A DNA stretch of 64,000 bases from Candidatus Enterococcus myersii (GCF_017316025.1 NZ_JAFLVT010000005.1:62001-126000), one strand, 5' to 3'; shown: positions 1-10,518, numbered from the stretch's first letter. Made by a program: numbers and translations. Notes: a model not told the origin generated them from the sequence alone.

Positions 1-656
1 TCTAAAAATTTGCCGCCATCGCAAAATAAAACACGATTGGCAACTTCTTTTGCAAATCCCATCTCATGGGTAACGATGACCATTGTCATCCCTTGTTTGG
101 CTAGTTTTTTCATGACATTTAAAACGTCACCAACCATTTCGGGATCTAGTGCTGAAGTTGGTTCGTCAAACAACATAATATCTGGGTTCATCGCCAATGC
201 ACGCGCAATAGCGACACGTTGCTTTTGACCGCCAGACAAACTACCAGGCAGGGCGTCTTTTTTATCAGCTAAGCCAACTGTTTCCAATAAACTAACTGCC
301 TTTTTTTCGGCATCTGATTTTGACATCCGACCAAGGTCGGTGGGTGCTAAAGTAATATTTTGCATCACGGATAGATGAGGAAACAAATTGAAATGTTGGA
401 ATACCATCCCGATATGCTGACGAACCTTGTTGATGTTCGTTTCTTTAGCCATTAAGTGGGTACCATCAATTTCGATATCGCCACTGGTAGGTTCTTCTAG
501 TCGGTTTAAGCAACGCAAAAATGTACTTTTACCTGAACCAGATGGGCCGATTACACACACAACTTCGCCTTCGTTAATTGTGATACTCATATCATTTAAG
601 ACGGTATTGTCACCATATTTTTTAACTAAGTTGGTTACTTTAATTTTTTCTGCCAT
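1..656 (-). CDS. glnQ: Amino-acid ABC importer ATPase, GlnQ-type (3' end outside window)
   Basis: ATP-binding subunit of a polar amino-acid importer, acting on the cytoplasmic face with the fused GlnP encoded just upstream. About 218 codons are visible before the window edge cuts the C-terminus. Seen in order: Walker [11 protein letters not shown]-loop region [12 protein letters not shown], signature LSGGQKQR, Walker [14 protein letters not shown] and the H-loop VTHEMG. The ATG lies one base after the glnP stop, and its ribosome site (AAGAAGGTG) sits inside the last glnP codons, so the two genes are translationally coupled. Family knowledge: in Lactococcus GlnPQ takes up glutamine, glutamate and asparagine; substrate here is inferred. 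Confidence 0.93.
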   Translation of the reverse strand, partial: MAEKIKVTNLVKKYGDNTVLNDMSITINEGEVVCVIGPSGSGKSTFLRCLNRLEEPTSGDIEIDGTHLMAKETNINKVRQHIGMVFQHFNLFPHLSVMQNITLAPTDLGRMSKSDAEKKAVSLLETVGLADKKDALPGSLSGGQKQRVAIARALAMNPDIMLFDEPTSALDPEMVGDVLNVMKKLAKQGMTMVIVTHEMGFAKEVANRVLFCDGGKFL

Positions 657-657
657 C

Positions 658-2808
658 TTATTTCACCTTCTTTTCTAAAACTTTCGCCAGACGAGTTAAG
701 GCAGTAATTACGATTAAATACATAACACCGATAATTAGGTAAACGTAAGTACTTTGCATATTACGGGCTACGATGATTTTACCAGTCTGAAGCAATTCAA
801 CAACCCCAATAACAGAAATAATGGTGGTGTCTTTTAGCGAGATAACAAATTGGTTAACAAATGATGGAATCATGATTTTAATAGCTTGGGGCAGTATAAT
901 TTTGCGCATGGTATGGGTATAGCCTAACCCTAAACTACGAGAAGCTTCCATTTGTCCCACAGGAACTGCATTAATACCACCACGGACAATTTCAGCGATA
1001 TAGGCACTAGCATTCAGGGTTAATGTGATAACCCCAGCCGTATAGTCGGGAATGGTAAAGCCAATTGCATCTGATAAACCAAAGAAGATAAAGAAGGCGA
1101 GTACCATCATTGGAATCCCACGAATAATATCGACATAAATTGAAGCAAAAATACGTAAACCTTTGATTGGCGCAACGCTAAACAAACCAAAGATAACACC
1201 AATTGCAAGTGCTAATACAAAAGAGATTAAAGCCAGTGAGATTGTTTTCCATAATCCTTCTAGTAAAACTTTCCAGTTGTTTTTCAACAAACCGCCAATG
1301 GTTGACTCATCAACCGTAGATTTTTTTTGTTCGTTGCCATCAGCAATGTATTTATTTAAGATCTTGTCATATTCACCGGTCTGTTTCATTTCTTTTAAGG
1401 CTTCGTTAAACATTTCCAAAAGTTCCGGAGATTGTCCTTTTTTAACAGCAAAGCCATATGAACCGCCGCTTTCACGTTTGATTGGGGTAGCTAGTTCTTG
1501 TCCTTGGCTAATAGCATAGCCAATTACGGGATAGTCATCCATAATAGCGTCAATTTGCCCCCCGCGAACGGAATCATAAAGTCCGTCAGCTGTATCATAT
1601 TGTTTGATCGTGTAGCCATATTTATCTTTATTTTTTTGGAGGAAATCAGCACTTTCAGTTCCTATTTTCGCGCCAACTTTTTTTCCTTTTAAATCAGCAT
1701 AACTCTTGATTTCGTCATTGCCTTTTTTTATGGCTAATTGAATTCCCGATTCAAAATAAGGCTCAGAAAAATCAAAACTTTGTTTGCGTTCATCGGTGAT
1801 CGTCATCCCAGCAATCATAGCATCGGCTTGATTACCTTGAACTGCTTGGACAGCACCGGCAAAACCAATATGATTCCATTTTAATTTAAAACCTTGCATC
1901 TGGGCTGCTTTATTTAATAAGTCAACGTCAATACCTTCGTACTTATTATCTGTATTTTGAAATTCAAAAGGTGCAAAAGCAGTATCGCTGGCAATGACAT
2001 ATTCTGCTTTTTTGGGTTCGATTTTTTTCATCGGAGTAGCAGCAGTATCTTCACTTTTAGCAACATATTTTGCCACGATTTTATCATAGTCGCCACTAGA
2101 TTTTAAGTCTTTTAAGCCAGCGTTGAATTTTTTTAGTAATTCTGCATTTTTGCCTTTTTTGACAGCAAAGCCATATGAATTGCCTTTTTCTTTGTCACCG
2201 ACTAATTGTAAAGGTTGTCCTTTTCTAACCGCGTAACCTAAAACAGGTTCATCATCGAAAATTGCCTGTACTGTATTGTTATTCAATGAACCGTAAAGAG
2301 CGTCAGCGGCATCATATAATTTGATACTATAGTCGTATTTTTCTTTATTTTCTTCCAAGAAAGTTGCAGACTCTGTTCCAACTTTGGCACCAACAGTTTT
2401 CCCTTTTAAGTCGGTGTAGTTTTTAATTTTGGTATCGCCTTTTGCAACGGCCATTTGAATACCGCTATCGTAATAAGGATCTGAAAAGTCAAAAGATTTT
2501 TTACGTTCGTCGGTGATACTCATCCCAGCGATCATACCGTCCAATTGATTTGACTGGACACCTTGAATCGAGCTGTCAAAGCCCAAGGGTTTTAATTCGA
2601 TTTTAAAGTCCTGGTCTTTTGCAATTGCCTTTAGTAAATCAATATCGATACCGACATACTCATTTTGCTCGTTTTGAAATTCAAAGGGGGCAAAAGTGAT
2701 ATCAGTTCCGATTTTGTATGTTTCTTCTGCAGCGGCAGCGGGTTTATTGACGGCTAAAGTTAAAAAGCCTGCCAAAAAAGATAAACATAAGATCAGCTTT
2801 CTTTTCAT
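658..2808 (-). CDS. glnP: Fused substrate-binding/permease protein of glutamine-type ABC importer
   Basis: 716-residue fusion of two extracellular solute-binding domains and a permease. An N-terminal signal segment (about 1-26, ending AAAA) precedes SBD1 (about 30-255) and SBD2 (about 268-490). The two are clearly related (both have KGKxVGAKxGTES and AVKKG). The membrane domain (about 505-716) carries the permease EAA-loop motif [17 protein letters not shown]. This is the architecture of Lactococcus lactis GlnP, where two receptors feed one translocator. It is followed at once by glnQ. The start is supported by AGGAGG at 2816-2821 on the minus strand. A promoter and a leader hairpin lie upstream. 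Transport of glutamine/glutamate/asparagine is expected from the family. Confidence 0.93.
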   Translation of the reverse strand: MKRKLILCLSFLAGFLTLAVNKPAAAAEETYKIGTDITFAPFEFQNEQNEYVGIDIDLLKAIAKDQDFKIELKPLGFDSSIQGVQSNQLDGMIAGMSITDERKKSFDFSDPYYDSGIQMAVAKGDTKIKNYTDLKGKTVGAKVGTESATFLEENKEKYDYSIKLYDAADALYGSLNNNTVQAIFDDEPVLGYAVRKGQPLQLVGDKEKGNSYGFAVKKGKNAELLKKFNAGLKDLKSSGDYDKIVAKYVAKSEDTAATPMKKIEPKKAEYVIASDTAFAPFEFQNTDNKYEGIDVDLLNKAAQMQGFKLKWNHIGFAGAVQAVQGNQADAMIAGMTITDERKQSFDFSEPYFESGIQLAIKKGNDEIKSYADLKGKKVGAKIGTESADFLQKNKDKYGYTIKQYDTADGLYDSVRGGQIDAIMDDYPVIGYAISQGQELATPIKRESGGSYGFAVKKGQSPELLEMFNEALKEMKQTGEYDKILNKYIADGNEQKKSTVDESTIGGLLKNNWKVLLEGLWKTISLALISFVLALAIGVIFGLFSVAPIKGLRIFASIYVDIIRGIPMMVLAFFIFFGLSDAIGFTIPDYTAGVITLTLNASAYIAEIVRGGINAVPVGQMEASRSLGLGYTHTMRKIILPQAIKIMIPSFVNQFVISLKDTTIISVIGVVELLQTGKIIVARNMQSTYVYLIIGVMYLIVITALTRLAKVLEKKVK

Positions 2809-2839
2809 AGTTAATTCCTCCTATAAATAAATGTTAAAA

Positions 2840-2879
2840 GGCTTCTGTCTGCCTTTAGAAATGGCAGGCAGATTAAGCC
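2840..2879 (-). promoter_or_regulatory. Stem-loop in the glnP leader, attenuator-like
   Basis: On the minus strand AGGCTT and TCTGCC pair with GGCAGA and AAGCCT (6+6 bp with a 2x3 internal loop), followed by TTTTAACATTT and then the glnP ribosome site. It lies about 40-80 nt downstream of the predicted transcription start. The shape fits a weak intrinsic terminator or a processing/stability element. Function is inferred; no known riboswitch was recognised. Confidence 0.5.
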
Positions 2880-2926
2880 TTCTTAACTGCAGATAAAAAG
2901 TGGATATAAAAATTCACATATGAAAT

Positions 2927-2955
2927 ATTATATGCAGTAATCTGTTGCTTAACAA
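2927..2955 (-). promoter_or_regulatory. Predicted sigma-A promoter of glnPQ
   Basis: Minus-strand TTGTTA (2950-2955) and a perfect TATAAT (2927-2932) are separated by 17 bp. The start would lie near 2920, giving a leader of about 110 nt. Confidence 0.7.
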
Positions 2956-3054
2956 TGTTTTTTGTGAATTATGAGAAAAAAAGTCTTAAAAAAGTTACAA
3001 CTCATGTTATAAAAAGTAACATTAAGAAAAGGTTCAGACGCAGCAGAAAACTAG

Positions 3055-3068
3055 CGAAAATATGTTCG
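3055..3068 (+). promoter_or_regulatory. Putative LexA (DinR) SOS box of uvrB
   Basis: CGAAAATATGTTCG matches the Gram-positive SOS consensus CGAACRNRYGTTYC at 12 of 14 positions, about 105 bp before the uvrB start. uvrB is a classical LexA target in Firmicutes. The core promoter was less clear (TGGACA at 3087-3092 is a possible -35). Confidence 0.6.
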
Positions 3069-3173
3069 GTATGTTAAAATATTTCGTGGACAAAATGCGT
3101 ATTTATTTTCTTTTATATAGGAAAAGAATACAATTTTTGTAAAGATAAAATATTTTTAAGGAGGAAGATGTGA

Positions 3174-5168
3174 ATGATTGATCGAGTGACCTCCAATCAA
3201 TTCCAGTTGGTTTCAAAATACGAACCGGCCGGTGACCAACCAGAAGCTATTAGCCAATTAGTAGCAGGGGTTAACGAGGGAAAAAAAGCGCAAATTTTAC
3301 TAGGCGCTACCGGTACTGGTAAGACGTATACAATTTCAAATGTTATTAAAGAGGTTAATAAACCGACTTTAATTATTGCCCACAACAAAACATTGGCAGG
3401 CCAATTGTATGGTGAGTTCAAAGAATTCTTTCCTGATAATGCGGTTGAATATTTTGTTAGTTACTATGATTATTATCAACCCGAAGCTTATGTTCCATCT
3501 TCTGACACCTATATTGAAAAAGATTCCAGTATTAATGATGAAATTGATAAATTACGCCATTCCGCAACCAGCGCTCTTTTGGAACGCAATGATGTTGTGG
3601 TGGTTGCCTCAGTTTCTTGTATTTTTGGTTTAGGTTCACCTATGGAATATCAAAAACAAGTTGTTTCGTTGCGGGTGGGAATGGAAATCAGCCGTGATCA
3701 ACTTTTACGAGACTTAGTAGAAATTCAATTTGAACGTAACGATATTGATTTTCAACGGGGGCGTTTTCGTGTCCGAGGAGATGTAGTGGAAATTTTCCCT
3801 GCTTCAAGAGATGAGCGGGCATTACGAATCGAATTTTTTGGGGATGAAATCGATCGCATTCGAGAAGTCGATGCCCTGACTGGTGAAATAATGGCTGAGA
3901 CAGAACATGTTTCAATTTTTCCAGCTACTCACTTTGTTACAAATGAAGATCATCTAGAGTCGGCAATTGCTTCTATTCAAAATGAATTGGATTTGCGCTT
4001 GAAAGTTTTAAGAGAAAATAATCAATTACTTGAAGCACAACGACTAGAGCAGAGAACCAATTACGATATCGAAATGTTACGGGAAATGGGCTATACTTCT
4101 GGGATTGAAAACTATTCTCGTCATTTAGACGGCCGTAAAGAAGGAGAGCCACCTTATACGTTAATTGACTTCTTTCCCGATGACTTTTTAATTGTCATAG
4201 ATGAATCCCACGTCACCATGCCCCAAGTTCGCGGTATGTATAATGGAGACAGAGCCAGAAAACAAATGTTAGTAGATTATGGTTTTCGCTTACCTTCGGC
4301 GTTAGACAACCGTCCGCTGCGACTAGAGGAATTTGAAGAGCACGTCAATCAAATTATTTATGTTTCAGCTACACCTGGTCCATACGAAGCAGAGCAAACG
4401 AACACTGTGGTGCAACAAATTATTCGGCCAACTGGTCTATTAGATCCGTTGATTGAAGTCCGGCCAATTATGGGACAGATTGATGATTTAGTGGGAGAAA
4501 TTAATGAACGAGCGGCAAAAGATGAACGGGTATTTGTCACAACGTTAACGAAGAAGATGTCAGAAGATTTAACGGACTATTTTAAAGAATTAGGGATTAA
4601 AGTTAAGTACCTTCACAGTGATATTAAGACATTGGAGCGAACTGAGATTATTCGCGATCTACGTTTAGGTAAATTTGATGTATTAGTAGGAATTAATCTT
4701 CTAAGAGAGGGCTTGGATGTGCCTGAAGTATCTCTTGTTGCAATTTTGGATGCTGATAAAGAAGGTTTCTTAAGAAGCGAACGTTCATTAGTTCAAACAA
4801 TTGGTCGTGCTGCCCGTAACTCAGAAGGTAAAGTTATTATGTATGCCGACAAGATTACCGATTCGATGCAAAAAGCGATGGATGAAACCTCCCGCCGTCG
4901 TAGTATTCAAGAAAAATATAATGAAGATCACGGAATCGTGCCAAAAACTATCATTAAAGAAATTCGTGATTTGATTGCCATCACCAAAGCTAGTGATGAC
5001 ACAGGTGAAGAAGTTACGTTGGCAAACTATGATGAATTAACTAAAGAAGAAAAAGATATCTTGTTAATTAAGTTGGAAAAAGAAATGAAAGAAGCTGCCA
5101 AAGCATTAGATTTTGAAACAGCAGCCACTTTGCGTGATACAATTTTAGAATTAAAAGCTACGGAATAA
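3174..5168 (+). CDS. uvrB: UvrABC excision nuclease subunit B
   Basis: 664-residue damage-verifying helicase-like subunit of nucleotide excision repair; it receives DNA from UvrA and positions UvrC. Seen: Walker A GATGTGKT (residues 44-51), the beta-hairpin region [12 protein letters not shown] (about 97-108), DEAD-type box DESH, motif [11 protein letters not shown], and a C-terminal UVR motif ([13 protein letters not shown]) that contacts UvrC. Length is normal for the family. ATG 3174 follows AAGGAGG at 3158-3164; the nearby GTG at 3170 runs straight into a stop. An SOS box upstream suggests damage induction. uvrA follows after a 53-base gap holding a large hairpin. Confidence 0.98.
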   Translation: MIDRVTSNQFQLVSKYEPAGDQPEAISQLVAGVNEGKKAQILLGATGTGKTYTISNVIKEVNKPTLIIAHNKTLAGQLYGEFKEFFPDNAVEYFVSYYDYYQPEAYVPSSDTYIEKDSSINDEIDKLRHSATSALLERNDVVVVASVSCIFGLGSPMEYQKQVVSLRVGMEISRDQLLRDLVEIQFERNDIDFQRGRFRVRGDVVEIFPASRDERALRIEFFGDEIDRIREVDALTGEIMAETEHVSIFPATHFVTNEDHLESAIASIQNELDLRLKVLRENNQLLEAQRLEQRTNYDIEMLREMGYTSGIENYSRHLDGRKEGEPPYTLIDFFPDDFLIVIDESHVTMPQVRGMYNGDRARKQMLVDYGFRLPSALDNRPLRLEEFEEHVNQIIYVSATPGPYEAEQTNTVVQQIIRPTGLLDPLIEVRPIMGQIDDLVGEINERAAKDERVFVTTLTKKMSEDLTDYFKELGIKVKYLHSDIKTLERTEIIRDLRLGKFDVLVGINLLREGLDVPEVSLVAILDADKEGFLRSERSLVQTIGRAARNSEGKVIMYADKITDSMQKAMDETSRRRSIQEKYNEDHGIVPKTIIKEIRDLIAITKASDDTGEEVTLANYDELTKEEKDILLIKLEKEMKEAAKALDFETAATLRDTILELKATE

Positions 5169-5170
5169 AT

Positions 5171-5206
5171 TGAGATTAACAGCATCTTTTGGTGCTGTTA
5201 ATCTCA
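5171..5206 (+). other. Perfect 14-bp intercistronic hairpin between uvrB and uvrA
   Basis: TGAGATTAACAGCA (5171-5184) and its exact complement (5193-5206) flank an 8-base loop. No U-tract follows, and the uvrA ribosome site AAGGAG begins three bases later. More likely an mRNA processing, stability or partial-termination element than a full terminator. Confidence 0.65.
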
Positions 5207-5221
5207 TTAAGGAGTAAAAAT

Positions 5222-8041
5222 ATGGCAAATGATAAAATCGTGATTCATGGCGCCAGAGCCCATAATTTAAAAAATATTGATGTTACGATTCCTAGAGATG
5301 AGCTAGTTGTAGTGACGGGTCTTTCCGGGTCAGGAAAGAGTTCACTTGCTTTTGATACGTTATACGCTGAAGGACAGCGGCGCTATGTGGAAAGTTTATC
5401 GGCTTATGCTAGACAATTTCTAGGGCAAATGGATAAACCAGATGTTGATAGTATTGATGGCTTAAGTCCAGCTATTTCTATTGATCAAAAAACAACGAGT
5501 AAAAATCCGCGTTCAACAGTTGGGACAGTCACAGAAATTAATGACTACTTGCGCTTGTTGTATGCTCGTGTTGGGCACCCGATTTGTCCCAATGATCATA
5601 TTGAAATTACGAGTCAGTCAGTTGAACAAATGGTAGATGAGGTTCTAACTTTACCAGAAAGAACGAAAATTCAAATTTTAGCTCCCATTGTGTATCAAAA
5701 AAAGGGCCAACATAAAAAAGTTTTTGAATTGATTCAAAAAGAAGGCTACGTCCGGGTACGCGTAGATGGTGAAATCTACGACATCAGTGAAGTACCAGAA
5801 CTAGAAAAGAATTTGAAGCATGAGATTGCCATTGTAATTGACCGCATTGTGGTTAAAGATGGGATTCGTTCTCGCCTATTTGATTCCTTTGAAGCTGCTT
5901 TGCATTTGGCAAAAGGTTATGCTGTAGTAGATGTAATCGGTCAAGAAGAAAAATTATTCAGTGAACACTACTCTTGTCCTTATTGCGGATTTACTGTAGG
6001 AGAATTGGAACCACGTCTATTTTCTTTTAATGCACCTTTTGGAGCTTGTCCTGAGTGTGATGGCCTTGGGGTTAAATTGGAAGTGGATTTGGATTTAGTG
6101 ATTCCTGATCAAAGTAAAACACTAAGAGAAGGAGCGATTGTTCCTTGGAATCCAATTAGTTCACAATATTATCCAGAAATGTTAGCACAAGCCTGTGATA
6201 GTTTTGGAATTGATTTAGATACACCTTTTGAAAAATTACCCGAAGAACAACAACAAATCGTTTTACGCGGTTCAAATGGTGAGACTTTCCATTTTCATTA
6301 TGAAAATGACTTTGGCGGTATCAGAGATGTAGAGGTGCCTTTTGAAGGCGTTTTGACAAATATTAAACGGCGATATCATGAAACCAATAGTGATTTTACC
6401 CGTGATCAGATGCGACTTTATATGACAGAACTTACGTGTGAAGCTTGTCATGGTTATCGTTTAAATCCACAGGCATTATCGGTCCAAGTTAATGGTACCC
6501 ATATCGGTGAAGTCAGTGAAAAGGCTATTCATGGGGCGTTAAACTTTTTTGAAACTGTGAGACTGACAGAACAAGAACAAATGATTGCTAAACCAATTTT
6601 AAAAGAGATTGGCGATCGCTTGAATTTTTTACAAAATGTTGGTTTGGATTACTTAACGTTAAGTCGCGCTGCTGGGACATTGTCTGGTGGTGAAGCACAA
6701 CGAATTCGTTTGGCCACTCAAATTGGTTCGAACTTATCTGGGGTATTGTATATTTTAGATGAACCTTCTATTGGTTTGCACCAACGAGACAATGATCGCC
6801 TGTTAGATTCGCTGCGGAAGATGCGTGATTTAGGAAATACTTTAATCGTGGTGGAACACGATGAGGATACCATGCGGGCTGCTGATTATTTGATTGATGT
6901 CGGTCCTGGTGCTGGCGCACAAGGTGGGGAAATTGTCGCTGCTGGTACGCCAGCAGAAGTTGCCGCAAATCCTAATTCGATTACTGGTCAGTATTTATCA
7001 GGTAAAAAGGTCATTTCCGTACCTGAACAACGGCGAAAAGGTAATGGCAACAAATTAAAGATTACCGGTGCCGCAGAAAACAACTTAAAAAATGTAAACG
7101 TCGAATTTCCTTTAGGTAAATTCATTGCAGTTACTGGCGTTTCTGGTTCTGGAAAGTCAACCTTAGTGAATGAAATTTTGAAAAAAGCCTTGGCACAAAA
7201 AATTAACCGTAACTCCAACAAGCCAGGGAAATTCAAAAAAATGACCGGCTATGAGTCAATTGAAAAAATAATTGATATCGATCAAAGTCCAATTGGACGT
7301 ACACCACGCAGTAACCCAGCAACTTATACTAGTGTCTTTGACGATGTTCGTGATTTATTTGCCAAAACCAATGAGGCAAAGATTCGGGGTTATAAAAAAG
7401 GACGATTTAGCTTTAACGTAAAAGGTGGTCGTTGTGAAGCCTGCCGCGGTGATGGGATTATTAAAATTGAAATGCATTTTTTGCCAGACGTATATGTTCC
7501 GTGTGAAGTATGTCATGGGAAACGGTATAATTCTGAAACCTTAGAAGTTCATTACAAAGGCAAAAATATTGCTGAAATTTTAGATATGACAGTAGAAGAT
7601 GCGGTGGAATTCTTCAAACATATTCCCAAAATTCATCGCAAATTACAAACAATTGTGGATGTCGGTTTGGGCTACGTTACCCTTGGTCAACCTGCAACAA
7701 CTTTATCAGGTGGAGAAGCGCAGCGGATGAAGTTAGCCAGTGAGTTGCATAAAAACTCCAATGGAAAAAGTTTTTACATTTTGGATGAACCAACTACTGG
7801 GCTTCATACAGATGATATTGCGCGTTTACTAAAAGTTTTGGAACGGTTAGCTGACGCAGGAAATACAGTTTTGGTGATTGAACATAACTTAGATGTCATT
7901 AAGTCAGCCGATCACGTGATTGACCTTGGTCCAGAAGGCGGCGATGGTGGTGGTATGATTATTGCCAAAGGGACCCCTGAACAAATTGCTAAAGTAAAAG
8001 AAAGCTACACAGGTCACTACTTGAAAAAAGTTTTAGTTTAA
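5222..8041 (+). CDS. uvrA: UvrABC excision nuclease subunit A
   Basis: 939-residue damage-recognition ATPase of nucleotide excision repair. Two ABC modules are visible: Walker [10 protein letters not shown] and GVSGSGKST, and two LSGGEAQR signatures. Zinc modules appear as CPYC...CPEC and CEAC...CEVC, with a further CEAC in the insertion domain. The start is ATG 5222, preceded by AAGGAG at 5209-5214; a longer in-frame reading from GTG 5189 begins inside the intercistronic hairpin and has no ribosome site. Probably co-transcribed with uvrB, though the hairpin may alter the ratio. A terminator closes the unit at 8069-8106. Confidence 0.98.
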   Translation: MANDKIVIHGARAHNLKNIDVTIPRDELVVVTGLSGSGKSSLAFDTLYAEGQRRYVESLSAYARQFLGQMDKPDVDSIDGLSPAISIDQKTTSKNPRSTVGTVTEINDYLRLLYARVGHPICPNDHIEITSQSVEQMVDEVLTLPERTKIQILAPIVYQKKGQHKKVFELIQKEGYVRVRVDGEIYDISEVPELEKNLKHEIAIVIDRIVVKDGIRSRLFDSFEAALHLAKGYAVVDVIGQEEKLFSEHYSCPYCGFTVGELEPRLFSFNAPFGACPECDGLGVKLEVDLDLVIPDQSKTLREGAIVPWNPISSQYYPEMLAQACDSFGIDLDTPFEKLPEEQQQIVLRGSNGETFHFHYENDFGGIRDVEVPFEGVLTNIKRRYHETNSDFTRDQMRLYMTELTCEACHGYRLNPQALSVQVNGTHIGEVSEKAIHGALNFFETVRLTEQEQMIAKPILKEIGDRLNFLQNVGLDYLTLSRAAGTLSGGEAQRIRLATQIGSNLSGVLYILDEPSIGLHQRDNDRLLDSLRKMRDLGNTLIVVEHDEDTMRAADYLIDVGPGAGAQGGEIVAAGTPAEVAANPNSITGQYLSGKKVISVPEQRRKGNGNKLKITGAAENNLKNVNVEFPLGKFIAVTGVSGSGKSTLVNEILKKALAQKINRNSNKPGKFKKMTGYESIEKIIDIDQSPIGRTPRSNPATYTSVFDDVRDLFAKTNEAKIRGYKKGRFSFNVKGGRCEACRGDGIIKIEMHFLPDVYVPCEVCHGKRYNSETLEVHYKGKNIAEILDMTVEDAVEFFKHIPKIHRKLQTIVDVGLGYVTLGQPATTLSGGEAQRMKLASELHKNSNGKSFYILDEPTTGLHTDDIARLLKVLERLADAGNTVLVIEHNLDVIKSADHVIDLGPEGGDGGGMIIAKGTPEQIAKVKESYTGHYLKKVLV

Positions 8042-8068
8042 ATCAATAATATTTCTTTTAGAAAGGGT

Positions 8069-8106
8069 GCAGTCAGAAGATAGCTTTTGATTGCTCTTTT
8101 TCTTTA
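8069..8106 (+). terminator. Intrinsic terminator of uvrBA
   Basis: GCAGTCAGAAG (8069-8079) pairs with CTTTTGATTGC (8084-8094), 11 bp with two G-U pairs and a 4-base loop, followed by TCTTTTTCTTT. Confidence 0.8.
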
Positions 8107-8115
8107 TGGTATGAT
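8107..8115 (+). promoter_or_regulatory. Extended -10 promoter for the D-Asp ligase operon
   Basis: TGGTATGAT is an extended -10 element (TGnTATGAT) just after the uvrA terminator and about 70 bp before the ligase start. No good -35 is present at 17 bp, as is common with extended -10 promoters. Confidence 0.5.
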
Positions 8116-8183
8116 ACGAATGTTGTATTAAAGGAAGATATTGAAATTATTTAAAGTAAAACATGAAGTGAGTGTGGTAAAAA

Positions 8184-9437
8184 GTGGAACAACAACCTTT
8201 TGTCCCCATATTATTAGGTAGTGATATGAATGTTTATGGCATGGCCCGAGCTTTTTATGAAGAATATGGCATGAAGTCAACGGCGTATGCTTCTTTTCAA
8301 TTAGCGCCAACAAAGTACAGTAAAATTGTGGATGTAAATGTGATTGCAGGCTTTGATCAAGATCCTGTTTTTAGTGAGAAATTACTGGAATTGGCTAAGT
8401 CTAAGTACAATGATCCAAGTATAAAGTATTTATTAGTAGCCTGCGGGGACGGCTATGCAGAATTACTGTCCCAACACAAAGAAGATTTGAAAGATTATTA
8501 TGTTTTTGCTGCCAACGATTATTCCTTATTTGAAAAATTAATTAATAAAGTTAGTTTTTATGATATTTGTGAAAAATACCAGCTGCCTTATCCCAAGACA
8601 TTAATCATTACAAAAGATATGGTCGCAGCGGGAAAATTAAATCAAGAATTACCTTTTGATTTTCCTGTAGCGTTAAAACCAGCGAATAGTGTGGAATGGT
8701 TGTCTGTAGACTTTGAAGGTCGTAAAAAAGCTTTTATCATTGATAATTTGACGGAGTTCAATACGATTTTAGATCGTTTATATAAAGCTGGTTACCAAAG
8801 TGAAATGATTGCTCAAGACTTTATTCCCGGGGATGACAGCAATATGCGGGTATTAAACGCATATGTCGATCAAAAGGGTAACACGCGTTTTATGTTTTTG
8901 GGTCATCCTTTATTAGAAGATCCAGCACCGGCGGCAGTTGGCAATTACGTTGTGATCGTACCTGATGAAAATGACGAAATTTACCAAACTATTAAAAGTT
9001 TTTTAGAAAAAATTAATTACGTTGGCTTTGCCAATTTTGATATGAAATACGATCGCCGTGACGGGCAATATAAATTGTTTGAAATTAACTTGCGTCAAGG
9101 GCGTAGCAGCTTCTTTGTAACCTTAAGCGGATTTAATTTAGCAAAATATGTGACTGAAGACTTAGTATTTAATAGCGTCTTTAGAAAAACTGAATATGGA
9201 CGTAAAGATAATCCCAAGGCTAAAGTTTGGCTTGGCGTACCAAAAAAAGTTTTTCGCAAATATGCTAAAGACAATGCAGATAAACAATACGCGGAAAAAC
9301 TAATCAAAGCAGGCCGTTATGGCACAACGTTATTTTATGATAAAGATTCATCTATTCGTCGCTATGTATTGATGAAATACGCTTTCCACAACTACGTGAC
9401 AGGCTTTAAGAAATACTTCAGTGAGAAAGAAGGCTAA
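8184..9437 (+). CDS. aslfm: ATP-grasp D-aspartate ligase (peptidoglycan cross-bridge), Asl-type
   Basis: 417-residue ATP-grasp protein. A Rossmann-like N-terminus (PILLGSDMNVYGMARAF) precedes the ATP-grasp fold, with FEINLRQGR as the metal/ATP-binding strand near residue 300. The family includes Aslfm of Enterococcus faecium, which couples D-aspartate to the lysine side chain of the UDP-MurNAc-pentapeptide in the cytoplasm. Assignment rests on fold, length and the racemase encoded 5 bases downstream. The start is GTG 8184; its ribosome site is weak (GTGTGG), but starting later at ATG 8227 would remove the conserved N-terminal strand. Alternative: another carboxylate-amine ligase. Confidence 0.75.
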   Translation: MEQQPFVPILLGSDMNVYGMARAFYEEYGMKSTAYASFQLAPTKYSKIVDVNVIAGFDQDPVFSEKLLELAKSKYNDPSIKYLLVACGDGYAELLSQHKEDLKDYYVFAANDYSLFEKLINKVSFYDICEKYQLPYPKTLIITKDMVAAGKLNQELPFDFPVALKPANSVEWLSVDFEGRKKAFIIDNLTEFNTILDRLYKAGYQSEMIAQDFIPGDDSNMRVLNAYVDQKGNTRFMFLGHPLLEDPAPAAVGNYVVIVPDENDEIYQTIKSFLEKINYVGFANFDMKYDRRDGQYKLFEINLRQGRSSFFVTLSGFNLAKYVTEDLVFNSVFRKTEYGRKDNPKAKVWLGVPKKVFRKYAKDNADKQYAEKLIKAGRYGTTLFYDKDSSIRRYVLMKYAFHNYVTGFKKYFSEKEG

Positions 9438-9442
9438 ACTAA

Positions 9443-10153
9443 GTGGAAAACTTTTTTAGTATTTTAGGTGGGATGGGCACGCAAGCAACCGAAAGTTTTG
9501 TTCGTTTGTTGAACCATCGTACCGTTACCCATAAAGATCAGGATTATTTAAATTATGTTTTGTTTAATCATGCTACTGTTCCTGACCGTACGGCGTACAT
9601 TTTAGATTCAACAGCAGAAAATCCATTACCTTTTTTGTTGGATGATATTGCCAAGCAAAATTTATTAAAACCGAATTTTATTGTTTTAACTTGTAATACA
9701 GCCCATTACTTTTTTGAAACATTACAAGCTGCAACAGAGATTCCAATTTTGCATATGCCAAGAGAGGCAGCTATTGAGATGAGTCGCCGACAAAAAGGGG
9801 GCAAAGTTGCTTTTTTAGGTACCGAGGGCAGTGTAAAAGCCGGAGTCTACCAACGGGAACTGGAGAAAGTTGGCTTTGAAGTGATGTTGCCTGAAAGTAA
9901 GTTACAACAAAAAGTAAATGATTTAATTTATCGTGATATTAAAGAAAATGATTTTTTAAATAAGGAACTCTATTACGAAATTTTGGCCGAAGCAATTGAA
10001 GAGTGTGGCTGCGCCAGCGCCGTTTTAGGCTGTACAGAATTATCCTTAATGGAAGAATTCGCTACAGACAATCCTTACAATGTGGTTGATGCGCAGTCGA
10101 TTTTAGTTGATCGAACAATTGAACGCGCGTTAGCAGATCGTAAAAAGAGCTGA
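9443..10153 (+). CDS. racD: Aspartate/glutamate racemase family protein (likely aspartate racemase)
   Basis: 236-residue PLP-independent racemase. It starts [15 protein letters not shown] and has the two catalytic cysteines in [10 protein letters not shown] and VLGCTELSL, one acting as base on each face of the substrate. Length is typical of aspartate racemases and shorter than MurI glutamate racemases. The GTG start lies 5 bases after the ligase stop, with GAAGG inside the end of the ligase gene, so the pair is one operon. It presumably supplies D-aspartate for the ligase. Specificity (Asp versus Glu) cannot be read from sequence alone. Confidence 0.85.
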   Translation: MENFFSILGGMGTQATESFVRLLNHRTVTHKDQDYLNYVLFNHATVPDRTAYILDSTAENPLPFLLDDIAKQNLLKPNFIVLTCNTAHYFFETLQAATEIPILHMPREAAIEMSRRQKGGKVAFLGTEGSVKAGVYQRELEKVGFEVMLPESKLQQKVNDLIYRDIKENDFLNKELYYEILAEAIEECGCASAVLGCTELSLMEEFATDNPYNVVDAQSILVDRTIERALADRKKS

Positions 10154-10182
10154 GGGAATCATTTATCCCAGTGATATACGAG

Positions 10183-10223
10183 TAAAATTTGTGTCCATGC
10201 CTTTTTCATGTTCGCAAATTTTA
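10183..10223 (+). other. Weak hairpin in the 370-bp gap before rapZ
   Basis: TAAAATTTG (10183-10191) pairs with CAAATTTTA (10215-10223) around a 23-base loop. A second small palindrome (CTAGCT/AGCTAG) lies near 10250-10270, before a short T run. No open frame of note is present in 10154-10320. These may be a minor termination signal for the racemase operon. Confidence 0.3.
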
Positions 10224-10320
10224 GCTTGTCAGCGGATTGATTCATGAAACTAGCTAGTTTGAAAGCTAGATAGTGTCAAATCAATTTTTTTCTTGCAAAA
10301 AATTTATATTTGCTTTATAA

Positions 10321-10358
10321 AAAAACGGATCATTTATAAATAAATGGTCTGTTTTTTT
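10321..10358 (+). terminator. Intrinsic terminator after the racemase operon
   Basis: ACGGATCATTTA (10325-10336) pairs over 12 bp with TAAATGGTCTGT (10341-10352), with a 4-base loop, a preceding A-run and seven following Ts. It is bidirectional in form but only a plus-strand gene precedes it. Confidence 0.8.
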
Positions 10359-10451
10359 AGTTAGGTTTAAAAGATATTTACAAGTGTTGCTATAACTGCG
10401 TCGCTATTTTGATTATTTTATAAAGCTTTTTTATTTCCTGGGGTAATTTTA

Positions 10452-10481
10452 TTGCTAATGATACGCCCGGAATGTTATAAT
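10452..10481 (+). promoter_or_regulatory. Promoter of rapZ-yvcK-whiA
   Basis: TTGCTA (10452-10457), 18 bp spacer, TATAAT (10476-10481) with an extended TGT immediately before it. Transcription would start near 10488, just before a leader hairpin. Confidence 0.7.
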
Positions 10482-10491
10482 GTTTGTGAGG

Positions 10492-10518
10492 AATCGTCGT
10501 TTCTTTGAAACGGCGATT
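10492..10518 (+). promoter_or_regulatory. 12-bp hairpin at the 5' end of the rapZ mRNA
   Basis: AATCGTCGTTTC (10492-10503) pairs with GAAACGGCGATT (10507-10518), one G-U, three-base loop. It would begin only a few bases after the predicted transcription start and end 8 bases before the ribosome site. A 5' stabilising stem is the simplest reading. Confidence 0.55.

Noticed and set aside
10-228. 72-codon plus-strand frame at the left edge
   Set aside because: It is antisense to the clear glnQ ATPase motifs; a shadow frame.
5189-5221. Longer uvrA starting at GTG 5189
   Set aside because: The extra codons lie in the intercistronic hairpin; ATG 5222 has AAGGAG and the usual family N-terminus.
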